DNA of 64,000 nt, taken from Agarophyton chilense. Its lineage: Eukaryota > Rhodophyta > Florideophyceae > Gracilariales > Gracilariaceae. Under the pieces are notes generated by a model that did not search any database, was not told the origin of the DNA, and saw only the letters and a program-made list of their open reading frames with translations. Location of the stretch: positions 744,001 through 808,000 of the forward strand of contig JARGXX010000096.1 of NCBI GenBank assembly GCA_030374765.1, written 5' to 3'. Positions 10,832-20,773 of the stretch are shown here, piece after piece (within the stretch, counting starts at the first letter, position 1; the number at the start of each line of letters is the position of its first letter). The position numbers and the translations under genes were made by a program.

Positions 10832-11719
10832 TGAAGGACCATGCCCTTCAAGGGGGGTTTCTTCCCAGAACTTAGAGATTTCGCTCGCTCGAGGACTAGC
10901 TTGGTCTATGACAAGCTATACCGCTATTGCGTGCCGATGGCTGGTTAGGACCGCAGGTGCACACTGGTGGTACACGTGGACTGCACGGATGCCGACGCTC
11001 GAGTGCGAGGCGTGCCACACGTGGCCCGGATTGTACCTAATGGTTAGTATTATTTAGTAATTTTTAGTATTTATTTAGCTACGCTATCGCTATTTAGTGT
11101 CTATTTTTCGGGCGCGCGCCCACTGTCAGGGGCCGCGCGCCACACTCTTTAGGAGGTTGAGCACTGCTCCCCAGTAAACACCCTCTTGGGAGACCAAGGA
11201 GGGAGTCTTGGCTCTGAACTCTTCGCCTTCGGCGCGTCTTCACCGCATACTGCGTGAGCACCCGTCGCACGTTAGTTCATCCACCCCTCTGTCGAACATA
11301 GTGCTACCACCACCGTGGGTTCATATTTAATCGCCGACACTTGTCGTAGCCTCGCCCCTGTATAGAGTTTCACCCCCCGTTTTCCTCTTGTTCTCCTTTT
11401 TGGCTCTCGTGAGTGGCCGCCTCACTCACCCCGCTCGTCCACCTCATACGATTGTTTCCTCGCTCCTTTTCCGACAATCGCCGTGGTAGCGCTCCGCCTA
11501 GTATTGGTCACACCCCAGACTGTGCCGTGCTCACCTAAACACTCTAGGTATATCCCGCCGGATTGGCCTCGGTCTTACACCCGACTCCGTCGTGCCTTTC
11601 CAGAGTGGCTCTGTTTCTGTGCTCCGCTGCGACGCGCCTTCTCTGCCGAAGGCGTGTCTCTCAAGAGAGGAAGATCCCGAACATCTTCGTGGTGTCTCCG
11701 CTCCAGGCGTTGTCCTACA
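10832..11719 (+). repeat. 3' LTR of element B (888 bp)
   Basis: It runs from TGAAGGACC to TTGTCCTACA with TG/CA ends. A TATA-like AT-rich stretch is at about 11044-11100. It shares end sequences and several internal stretches (for example AAGATCC near the 3' end) with the E-family LTRs, so it is a diverged member of that family. Sequence to the right resembles a Ty1/copia element, so B probably inserted into copia. No 5' LTR is present, so target duplication cannot be tested. Confidence 0.85.
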
Positions 11720-12780
11720 AAGAGGTAAAAAGTACTGCAGCCCAGACCGTAAGAGCCATGCCCATCACAAGCCGCACGCAACAAAAAACGCACGAATAGT
11801 CAAACTTCGCTACCACAACTCCACCCAATTCACGCGTATAGATAATCCACCACCAAATCAAACACGTTTCCACCCTCAAAAACCAAACGTAGCACACTTA
11901 CATTTACCACCGCCTTCGTACAACACTTAACAAATCCCATCATACTACACCGGCGTTCCAAGATACAATTGACCACCCACAACTGGAACATACGTCTCAA
12001 CCATGCAAATCCCTCCAAAGTGATCACTACGGTAAGCAAACAGCTCATCTCCCTTATTCCATCAGGAATGCCAAACGATGTACGCATTACATGCAGCGCA
12101 TACCGCCATGCGAGATAACACTCAATTTTACACAAACTTAAGCACCACCGATATGTTCCAGGAGAAACGTCAGCTCCGAAACAGAAGGACCCATTAAACC
12201 AACATCAATCCATCGGAAGAATCACATGCTTCTTTTAGTCTCAGCCACGAGCATATTTGCCGCCAAAAATCCCGGCGCTATCGATCACTCACTGCAACAC
12301 ATGAAGCACACCATGTGTCATCCAATCAAAAAACTTTCGCAGTGATAATTCGAAAGAATACACATCACAAAAAATGCAAATCATATACTACAACCAAAAC
12401 ATCAGACACCACCTTTTTCACTTCGCATCAACCTCAGGAAAACGAGATAGTCGAACGATTAAACCGCAGCATCAAGGAGTTGAATAGAGCACTGCTCCAA
12501 ACAGCAAAACTACCCGATTAGTATTGGGAAGATGCCGCACGGGACACCATCTTCAAGTACTACCTCATGCATCAAGCCAGCATCGGCGTCTCACCCTATC
12601 ACATATGGTACAAATCCCAACCCAAACTCAAACGCATATTCTCATTCGGCCAACTGGACAGAATATAAGCTATTCTTGTTACTGCACTCGGTGACGAGAT
12701 ATTATGAGAGGAATACTTCATGGAAAGACTGGAAATTAGGTTTGAATGAGTAGCGCTGTACTACTGTACACTTGAAAGGG
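11720..12780 (+). pseudogene. Ty1/copia fragment: gag-pre-integrase and integrase
   Basis: Broken plus-strand frames show the gag-pre-integrase zinc region (NIRLNHANPSKV about 11985, then ITCSA about 12085). Integrase pieces follow: ISD-like residues near 12180, RSDNSKEY near 12345, and HQPQENEIVERLNRSIKEL near 12430, with YWEDAARDTIFKYYLMHQAS continuing to about 12590. The order and motifs are those of copia integrase, ahead of where RT would lie. Many stops and frameshifts are present. The strand is A/C-rich, unlike the gypsy elements around it. The B LTR adjoins its left end. Confidence 0.75.
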
Positions 12781-13298
12781 GTGACCACCAAAGATTTTAT
12801 TCGTTTCTTTTAGAATAATTATCTTGTGGCACACCACAACCTATACGTTACAGTACAGTAGCTCCGTTGCCTTCTGGCACAATAAAGGGCGCTTGGACCC
12901 GGTAGAGAAAAGCAGAGACCAACCAACAACCAAGTTACCACCATCTTGATGTTCGCTAGAATTTCTAAAATCGCTATCGAGTAAGAAGCACCTAGAGCCT
13001 CTGTGCTAATCGTATTTGTTCTATGGCTCTTTTCCCGAGGATATACTTACCTTGCGCTGTTTACTGCTTCTTCATTTTTTTAATTTGTGTATTGTTTTTG
13101 TTCTTTTGTTGTTCTTTTGTTGTTCTTTCGTGAAGTTCCCAAGGGTTTTCGAGCCCGTCCTATGTCTCTTACATACCCCCCGTACCTGGTTTATCATCTC
13201 GTGGCGACACGCATCGTTCGTTTCCTCAGGCTTCTCTGACCACTCTCTTTCAAACACCTTTTTTCAAGGATAGTCTCTGGCAAGGCGACGCCCGCTTC
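12781..13298. other. No gene seen; T-rich simple sequence
   Basis: There is no reading frame with recognisable motifs. At about 13070-13130 the plus strand is T-rich with short TTTTGTTGTTC repeats. The right edge meets the LTR of element D. It could be the decayed 3' end of the copia element, but I see no direct support. Confidence 0.5.
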
Positions 13299-13744
13299 TG
13301 TAACGCAATGACTGGTGGGTCATCGTACTGGTCTCAACCTGGGATAGCGTGGTAGAGCGGGTCCTAAGGTTCGTATCCTTGACGGCGGCACTCCCAGAAT
13401 AATTGGTGCAATGGGCTGGAATTTACTGCGTAGTCCTACAGGTCTTAGCTACAGAAACGATGGCTTGAACACTAATTGGTGGAACTAATGTACCAAAGAG
13501 AGTAATTTAGTATCCTAACGGTGCCTACCTTACTCTGAGGGAGAAGCGTTACTAGAGCCGAGTAAATAGCAAGGGCGAGGCGCTAGGATCTCCCTGGCAT
13601 TGTAATGCTAATTTATTACACTAATTAAAATAAAATAATTATCTAAATGAGCCCAACCGAGGTCGCCCAGTCCAGGTGGCGACTGTAAGATACCTCAGGC
13701 CCCTGCGGTTTATAGGGCTCAGCCGTTATCGTTGCTCCTCCACA
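13299..13744 (-). repeat. 3' LTR of element D
   Basis: 446 bp with TGT/ACA ends. It is one of three copies (others 18789-19233 and 22966-23411). An AT-rich TATA-like region is at about 13605-13650. It contains the tRNA-like segment on the plus strand. It is the most diverged of the three copies by eye. Confidence 0.88.
13341..13391 (+). other. tRNA-like A-box/B-box segment in LTR (copy 1)
   Basis: TAGCGTGGTAGAGC resembles a tRNA D-arm (A box), and GGTTCGTATCC is a B box with one change from the canonical form. AAGG and CCTT around the loop can pair as a T-stem. There is no anticodon arm. See the copy at 18829 for the clearest version. Confidence 0.45.
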
Positions 13745-13757
13745 TTTCTCCCGCCTT
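13745..13757 (-). other. 3' polypurine tract of element D
   Basis: On the minus strand AAGGCGGGAGAAA directly precedes the LTR start TGTGG. Position fits the plus-strand primer of D. It is less G-rich than the tracts of B and E. Confidence 0.7.
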
Positions 13758-14181
13758 AGAATTCGACCGTCACGGCAAATTCCAGATTGCCTCATGATTG
13801 ACCCAGGGGACGTGAGTGCTTAGTTGCTCCCAGTATCCTTGAGCGCGACGAGACGTCGCGTCGTCATCACCTGCGAGGGTACGAGGAAGCGTGAGCTGAC
13901 CATTAGCGCCAGATTGGCAATTAATTTGCATAAAAACTGAAACTCAAGCACGCGGTGAGCGCTGGCCAAAAGTACATCGCCGGTGCATTCCTCGTGTCGC
14001 GTTGCCGAGAAGGTCCCTCGGCTTCTTCTCCACTGACGGTCATTGGGGTCGTCCTTAGTCTCCGCTTTTTCTTTGGCGACTCTCAGCGCTTCGTCCACCG
14101 TAGTTTATGTCTGTTAGTCCGCTCGCGTCAATTCCGACATCTCTTTCTCCCATCGTGGTACTTTTCCATTAGTCGTGCGCG

Positions 14182-16258
14182 ATGCCGAAGTCGCCTTTTA
14201 AGCACGTCAGATACGCCATTCCCCCTCCGAACTTTGTCACTTCCGTCGTTTTTCCTATCCATCTCCCGGTGGACCAGACTGGAGGCATCGGCACCATGGC
14301 TTCGAACAACCAGGCGAAGAGCTCCTCGGGATACCAAGTGGCTTATGAGCGCCCCGGGGACCACTATGACCATACCATCAGACGAAACCCGCGGGCAGTG
14401 CGACATGCCATTCTTCCGTCCTGTGTGGAAGAATACTATAGGTTCTGTCATATGTATCTCGACGCCCGGAGGTTCGCTAAGATACCCGATTTCCGAAGGG
14501 GCTGTAAGAACGCGAGCAGCGTCTCGTGGTATAACCGATGGTTGCACTGTCCCGTGGACCTGCGTTCGGCGACGCGCTGTCGCACTCTCATCCAAGCGGA
14601 CATGCCGTACGTCCGCTACCAGGAGGAAGCCGAGTACCAGTTCAGGGTGAACCAATTTCTTTCGGACAAATACGCAGTTGTCATCTTGCCTCATGTGAGA
14701 TTTCTTCCGGCGGGTCACAACCTCTTGGCGCTCATTTTCTTCCGACCGCCGTATGAACGCTTGTTTTCTATGTCCAATAGGGTCTGTTGGAACGAGATGC
14801 ACGAGCCCGATGGTCGTTTACGTCAATCCCTGGAGTTCTTCTTCTGCTGGCACTAGGTGGAGTTTCACGACATGAGCGCAGACAAACATCCTCCATTCTA
14901 TCTCTCGCTGCCCCGCGTGAATGAGAACCAATGGGCCATGTACTGGCGTATCTCGCCACTACTTTTGTTTCCGACGCCGTCCATGGTGGCGTATCATTCG
15001 TCCCAACTCATGGGCAACAACAATGACCGAAGGTCTTTGTTATCCTGTTAAGTACTCTTCGTTGAGTTCGGCCTAATATCTCTTATGGCCTACCTGGATA
15101 CCGCAAAGTACTGAGTCCGTGGTAATGTCCGTTCGGATGATTGGAGGGTATGGCACGACGAAAACATACCCGGTCCTCGAGTTCGTTTAGTCTCGCTCCC
15201 GAACATCATGGTCCGTTTCCTATGGAACCTGGGCATCCAGAATATCGTTCGTGGGACCCAGTTCGCCTTCGAGGAGGCCGAGACCGTTTTGGATCATATC
15301 CTACAGGTGGAGTGGAGCAAGACTCCCGGGTTCCTTTGGTATGGCCACGATACCGACTCGTTCATGTTTATTTCACTACATCCACAGGGTCGGGATGACA
15401 CTCGTGCCTATCCCGCCCAAGCCTTTGAGAAATCAACCATCGGACATCCCAAAGAGTCATGTGCCTGACTATTACCCGAAAGCCATTGGTTTCGATTCCC
15501 TGTGCCCCGAGACTGACTTCAAAGCCACGCAGGTGGTCCCTGCTGTTATGTCCAATTGAGAATCCTTCGGTGAAGATCCCTTCGTCCTACACGTAGAGAG
15601 CGTCAATCCTCCGGTCGAGTACCCTGTTTTGTTGCCGACCGCTTCCCCTCCACCAACTCCTCCGGGCGTTGCTCCTCAGGATGAACTCTCATATGAGCCG
15701 CCCGTCGCCCAAGTGGACATCCCCCCTGGCGAGGTTACTGTCGGAGCCAACAGTCCTGTAGGTGATGCGCTGGCTCAAGTCCATTGTGGGCGTCGACATC
15801 GTCCCGTCCTCTACATTGCCTCATTTTCCGCTTCGATCACGGCTGTATCCGTGAATCTCGGTCATGCCTGCCGTACCGTTGGTATTACAGCCTCGATGGA
15901 CATTGCGACAGTCCTGAGGGAAGCTTGCTCCTTGGTGCATCGCTCGGCGCGCTACGTCGCGGTTGTCTAACATGGTCAGAATCTGGGGACCGCTATTGCA
16001 AATCTCCTGCAGAAGAATGCACAAATGATGTCCCAGAGGGTTACTGCCGACTTGTATGCCCAGTATGGTCTAAATTTGAGCGACCGCGAGGCTTCCGATT
16101 ATGACAATAGTTCCTTAGGTGAATCTCCGCCGAAGGAACGTGCTCAGCTCGCTGGGGTCGGTCCTTTTGGTACAGTAGGCTCCTTCGGTGACCCTAGTTT
16201 TGGTTTCGTTTTTGCAGGTTCCAATGAGGACGACGGAGTTACTCTTGTGCTGCCCTAG
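14182..16258 (+). pseudogene. aORF of element D: distant homologue of the antisense accessory gene
   Basis: Plus-strand blocks 14182-14856, 14857-15051 and 15208-15468 are in one frame. 15251-15559 and 15629-16258 lie in a second frame, with stops at 14854 and elsewhere. The first block resembles the RPILRAEF...FLQNF region of other aORFs (RTLIQADM...NQFLSDKY). EEAETVLDHILQVEWSKTP aligns with EEEMLGLLDFVEGVQWDEVP of element E. It is followed by an Asp-Pro/His-Pro segment and a GHP...DYY stretch, as E has DHP...DYY. So order and spacing agree although identity is low. It ends 180 bp from the pol stop, tail-to-tail. Function is unknown; homology is moderately supported. Confidence 0.65.
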
Positions 16259-16437
16259 TGAGTCCTGTTGGTGTTCACAGCCCTTTGGCCAACCTTGAGG
16301 TCATGGAAAGGAATGTTAGGTCCCTGCTAGTTAGTCAAATAAAGTAATGATCATGCTTTCCCAAAGTTGCTCCTGTCTTTCTCAAACGTGCGTGCCCCGA
16401 AAGGGCGTCTGAACCTTGAAAGCGTCTCAGGTCTTCT

Positions 16438-17640
16438 TTATGTGTTCCCTGAGCACTGGCTTTGTTCCCTGACGCGGGAGCTACGAAGAACCGCCGTGTC
16501 GGGAGGCGATTTTGGAGGCAGTTTGGTATTATTCAAGCCAGTAGTTGCCACCTCCGGAAGGCTGCGCTCCGTGCTGCTGATTTTGCGTCGATAGCGGGCG
16601 ATAAAATTAGCCGGAATGGTTTGAAGCTCTTGCCAAGTGTCTGCCTCAGGGGTGTAGCCGAGCCAACGGACGCGATAGCGCATAGTTCCATCTTCTCCCG
16701 GACCGGCGGAGATCATGCGCCCAATCATGTATTATGGTTGGTGTTGATTCTCCGGAAGGAGAGTGTGGTCCAGAGGGGCGAATCCATCGGTTTCGGTTGG
16801 AAGAGGTGGGTCATCGTCATTTGCATTGCCCATCGGGTCCATATGGTTTGTTGGGTTCGCGGGAACTGCTTTAGAGGGTGTGGGGACTTGGGCGTCGATC
16901 TTAAGTCGTAGTGATTTCGTCGGGCTAGAGGGCTGGGACTTTGGTCATTCGGGATATATGGGGGCTCGTGTCATCCAATCAATACATACGATGTCCTGTA
17001 GGCCGTCAATTAGTAACGTATTGGTGTATTGCTTGGCCGTAAGGACTTTGTATGGTCCCGTAGAGCGGGGTAAGAGCTTTTGCGTAGTGTCCTGGAGTTT
17101 ATCACTGTCCCTCGGAGGCCGGTCCTGGTAATCCAATTCTCTTTTCTCAAAGGTAGGTGTGTTCCAGACGGCTTTGTCGAAATTGACCTTGTAGCACAGT
17201 TGGGCTTTGGTCAGTACATCTCTAGCCGATTGGATATTGCGGTCGAGGCGTAGGCGCGAGTAACTCTTCGCCTGGGTAGGAGTCATTCCTTTGGATATGT
17301 CCTGTGGTACGATAGACTCCTAAAGGTCACCAGCTATCGGCGGTGGCGATTTCGTTAGCATCAAATCGAAAGGTGTTGTCCGCGTGGAAGCGTACATTTG
17401 CGTGTTGTATATATAAACCAGGAAATGGACGAGTTGTAGGAATCGCGAGCTTAGCGAGTTTTGTAATACTCGTTGGAGTGCGCCATCCAGCGGTGAGCGG
17501 CGACATAGTAGTTCAAATCAGTCGTAGTCGAATAGGCATCCAAGGGATCCTACAAGTAGGGCTGTTCCCTTGCAGTACTCGTCTCTGACCTCCGCCTGTA
17601 AGAGTTTCTCGATAGTTCTAGGGAGGAGCTCTTTTTCCTC
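16438..17640 (-). pseudogene. Element D integrase remnant (core deleted) and chromodomain
   Basis: After the RNase H linker only a short N-terminal trace remains (EYCKG near 17560). The reading then resumes at YIYNTQMYASTRTTPFDLM (about 17400), which is the end of the integrase core. The H2C2 zinc region and all three catalytic acids (DDE) are absent. The GPY module (STGPYKVL, about 17040) is present. The chromodomain is about 16720-16580 (MIGRMISAG, YRVRWLGYTPEADTW, IPANFIARYRR). Without a core this element could not integrate by itself. Confidence 0.85.
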
Positions 17641-18788
17641 CGAGGCTATCGCATTAACCTGAGCTGGTGTCGAATCGGGCGGTACTGTCTCTTAGTCCAA
17701 TTGGTATACTTCGTTCTCCTTTACCTCAGGATCATCTGATTGGACCTTACCCATAAGGTCATCCGTTTCGGTATAACCCTGAGGACCCTCATCTCTGAAG
17801 GGGGTAGGAATTAGGTCGGCCAATGGAGTGTCATCAGTTTCGTCGGTAATGATTCGCGACAGGGCATCTGCTGCCTGGTTCTTGATGCCTGGCCCAAAGG
17901 TTATCTCGTAGTCATATTCGGACAGCCTGCGGCGCCACCGATCGAGGTGACTTGATGCATCGGTCATAATGAGTAGCCAGCGGAATGAATCGTGGTCTGT
18001 CCTAATGGTAAACCTAGTTCCTTCCAGGTACGGACGGAGTGTCAATACGGACCATACGATGGCTAGACATTCCTTTTCGGTAGTACTGTAGTTTCGCTCC
18101 GCACTGGTGAGCTTTCTGCTCCAGTATCCAATAGGTCAATAATCCTTTGGTCACTCCTGTTCCTGTAGCAGTGCACATCCCACTTGGACATCAGAGGCAT
18201 CTGTATCCAGGACAAAAGGCCTATTGGGCTTTGGTAAGGCCAATATAGATGGGTTCACGAATTTGTCCATTAGGGTCTGAAATGCCGCGTACTGGTCGTC
18301 GGTGAGGGCTTTCAACTCGGAAGGTGATCCTTCCTTTAGCATCGCGTTGAGAGGGGCCAAAATCATGGCAAATTTTTGGACGAACCGTCGGTTAACATTG
18401 CACAAGCCCACAAAGGATCGTAGTTCCGTGTGGGTCCTAGGAGGTTCAGCCTGGGAAATCGTATTTGTGGTCAGTGTGGCCACCTTTAGCTTTTCTGGGA
18501 GGACGACGTGACTGAGATAGTCCACTGAGGCCTGTAAGAAAGCGCATTTGCGGAGTCTCAGTGTTTCTCCAGCGTTCTGTAGGATTGTTAGCACCTTCGT
18601 CACGTGGCGAAAGTGCTCCGTTACGGTCCGTGAGAAGATTATAACGTCATCCAAATAGACCAGGGCGATTTCTATTTGACTCTGGACAGTATGATGTCCA
18701 TTACCCGTTGGGAGGTCGCTGGGGCATTCTTTAAACCAAAGGGCATACGAGTAAATCTGAACAGACCTTCATCGGTGGTAAAGGTTGT

Positions 18789-19233
18789 TGTAACGCAATG
18801 ACGGGTTAAGTCAGCGTACGGGTCTCGACCGGTGGTAGCGTGGTAGAGCGGGTCCTGAGGTTCGAATCCTTGACACCGGCAATCCCAGAGTACTTGGTGC
18901 AATGGGCTGGCGTTTACTGCGTAGTCCTACATGTTGGGGCTACGGAAACGATGGCTTGAATACCAAAGGGTGGAACTAATATACCAAAGGGTTATTTAGT
19001 ATCCTAACAGTGCCTACCGTACTCTCAGGGAGAAGCGTCACACGAGCCAAGTAAATAGTACTGGCGAGGCGCTGAGATCTCCCTGGCACTGTAGTGTTAA
19101 TCTATTACACTAATTAAACTAAATTAATAATCTAGATGACTCCACCTGAGGTCGAACCGTACACGGGTCACCTGCAAGATCCGCCTGGGCCCCGCGGCTT
19201 ACCGGGCTCAACCGTTATTATCGCTTCTTCATA
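18789..19233 (-). repeat. Solo LTR of the D family inserted in the D RT gene
   Basis: The copy is flanked by a perfect 5-bp duplication, GTTGT at 18784-18788 and 19234-19238. Removing the LTR and one GTTGT rejoins the RT frame (ALTT to FTTDEG). So a D-family element inserted into D, and its LTRs later recombined to leave one. It is close to the 5' LTR at 22966 by eye. Confidence 0.92.
18829..18880 (+). other. tRNA-like A-box/B-box segment in LTR (copy 2, clearest)
   Basis: The segment starts CCGGTG and ends CACCGG, which can pair like an acceptor stem. TAGCGTGGTAGAG (18836-18848) resembles an A box and GGTTCGAATCC (18859-18869) is a perfect B box with a 7-base TTCGAAT loop. The anticodon arm is missing. 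It lies in the U5 part of the LTR, antisense to the element and in the aORF direction. A Pol III promoter or a tRNA-derived relic are both possible; no oligo-T stop is obvious. Confidence 0.5.
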
Positions 19234-19970
19234 GTTGTCAGCGCTCTCGCATCTTCGGCCAAAACGATTTGCCAATATCCGGAGTTAGCCTCCAGTGTGG
19301 TAAATAAGACAGCCTCGTCTAAGGAATCCAGACAGTCATCCACGCGGGGTATCGGGTATGAGTCCCTCTTGGTTACTGCGTACAGATTCCTGTAGTCGAC
19401 ACGGAACCAGATGGAGCCATCTTTTTTCGCCGCAAGGACAAGGGGACTTGCCCATTCAGAATAGTTTGGAGGGGCTGGCTCTATGAATTGAGCCTTGCGC
19501 ATCTTTTCCATGTGGTCGGCGACGATTTCCCTACCTTTAAGGCCTGTATGGTATGGGTGCTGGAACGGTGGTCTAGCATTATTCTGAAGGTCAATGCGGT
19601 TTGTAATGGCTCTGATTGTGCGCAATCTACCTGTCTACATGGCCTGGTATTCTATGAGAAGATCAAGTACCTGGAGCCTATAGGATACGAATTCTTCGCC
19701 GATGGCGACCGTCCCTTCCCAAGAGTCAACGTCCTCGTCGAGAGTTGGCTTCTCAAGGCTATCCATTTGGGCTTCCATAATGACCATGGGCGTGGGTAGA
19801 GTGATACCAATCACTGTACCTTTAGGTAACCGCACGGGTTTATCTCGAGAGTTGCTGACTGTGCCCAAAAAGGACCTCTTGGGGTGGATGTCCATTACTC
19901 CACTGGCCATCAAGGTAAGGTGCTTGAGAACCGTTTTCGGGTGGTTCTGAATCGTTACGAGACCTGAGGA

Positions 19971-20594
19971 CTAGGAAGGGAGCGATACAGAGATTTGGGT
20001 CATCGGGGGCATCGTTACGGCCTTTGACAGGCGAAGCTTATTGAACTTCGTGTTTTCGGAGACAACCGCTCGTTTTCGGTTCGCTTCTGGCCCTGGGGCG
20101 GAACCAGTTATGTAGATGGAAGGTGCGCGATAGAACGCGACATTCCTAAGGCCTGGACAAATGGCCTTGATATATCGATCGATAAAGGAGGTCCCTAGGA
20201 TTGCCTCAGCGCCCAAGTTAGGACATACAAGAAACCACGTGCGGACTTTGAATTGTCCTACCTGGAGGCAAAGTGGTACTATCCCTTTAATGTCCATTGG
20301 TCTACCAGACGCATCGGTAATCTTCGGGGTCTCCCTTGCCTGAACGAAATCTTGCCAACCCAGTGGGAGTAGCTTAGAATTGACCAAATTGAGACCAGCG
20401 CCTGTGTCCAACACAGTTGTGGTCACTCGACAGTTGCTAGAACGAAGTCTTACGGTTACTCGAACTTTATAGTTGTCTTTCCTGAGGATACAGATGGGAT
20501 CGTTATTGTGTTCCGGGTGTGGTTCATCCTGAATTGTCCGTTGTGGGTGATTCGTATTGGAAGGTGAGGAGCTCTTTGGCTCATGACCATCCAA
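19971..20594 (-). pseudogene. Element D aspartic protease
   Basis: 207 codons with the retropepsin active-site motif TVLDTGAGLNLV at about residue 60, as in element E (TVLDTGAGPNF). A downstream AILGTSFIDRY block corresponds to the ILGCDYCD stretch of E and A. The protein would cut the Gag-Pol polyprotein. The frame is open but separated from gag and RT by stops and frameshifts. Confidence 0.85.
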
Positions 20595-20773
20595 TTGAGT
20601 GAGGCAGGGGCTTAAAGAGGGAGGATTTGCCTCGCGTCGACCCTCTAAGAGTTTTCCGATGGGGTTTACGTTTCTTTCTGAGGATAAGATTTCTCTTCGG
20701 GGTCTTCCGTAGGATCTATAAGGGCGTGGACCTGTGGGGCTTTGATCGGATTATCCGGAGGCGTGGCATAGCG

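Larger units (their letters stand above)
7273..11719 (+). mobile_element. Ty3/gypsy element B, 3' half only
   Basis: This copy starts inside the integrase C-terminal region, with no gag, protease, RT or integrase core. It continues through the chromodomain, the antisense aORF, a polypurine tract and a complete 3' LTR. It is joined directly to the LTR of element A, which suggests a deletion or recombination junction near 7170-7290. Its LTR ends are alike to those of element E (TGAAG start, TTGTCCTACA end), so B and E belong to one family. Confidence 0.85.
17692..19913 (-). pseudogene. Element D reverse transcriptase and RNase H, split by a solo LTR
   Basis: A pre-RT region (19913-19635) is followed by RT part 1 (19625-19234: IEPAPPNYSEWASPLVLA, YRNLYAV, LEANSGYWQIV). 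A solo LTR of the same family interrupts the frame. RT part 2 follows (18783-18151: FTTDEGLFRFTRMPFGLKNAPAT, then the active site YLDDVIIFS). RNase H is 18045-17692 (TDHDSFRWLL, QAADALSRI). Extra damage lies near 18120-18150. The catalytic Tyr-Leu-Asp-Asp is intact here, unlike in A and E, so interruption and integrase loss inactivated D. Confidence 0.88.

Noticed and set aside
13955..14650. 231-codon plus-strand and 224-codon minus-strand (14802-14128) ORFs in the D aORF region
   Set aside because: They overlap the 14182 frame, which alone shows similarity to other aORFs.
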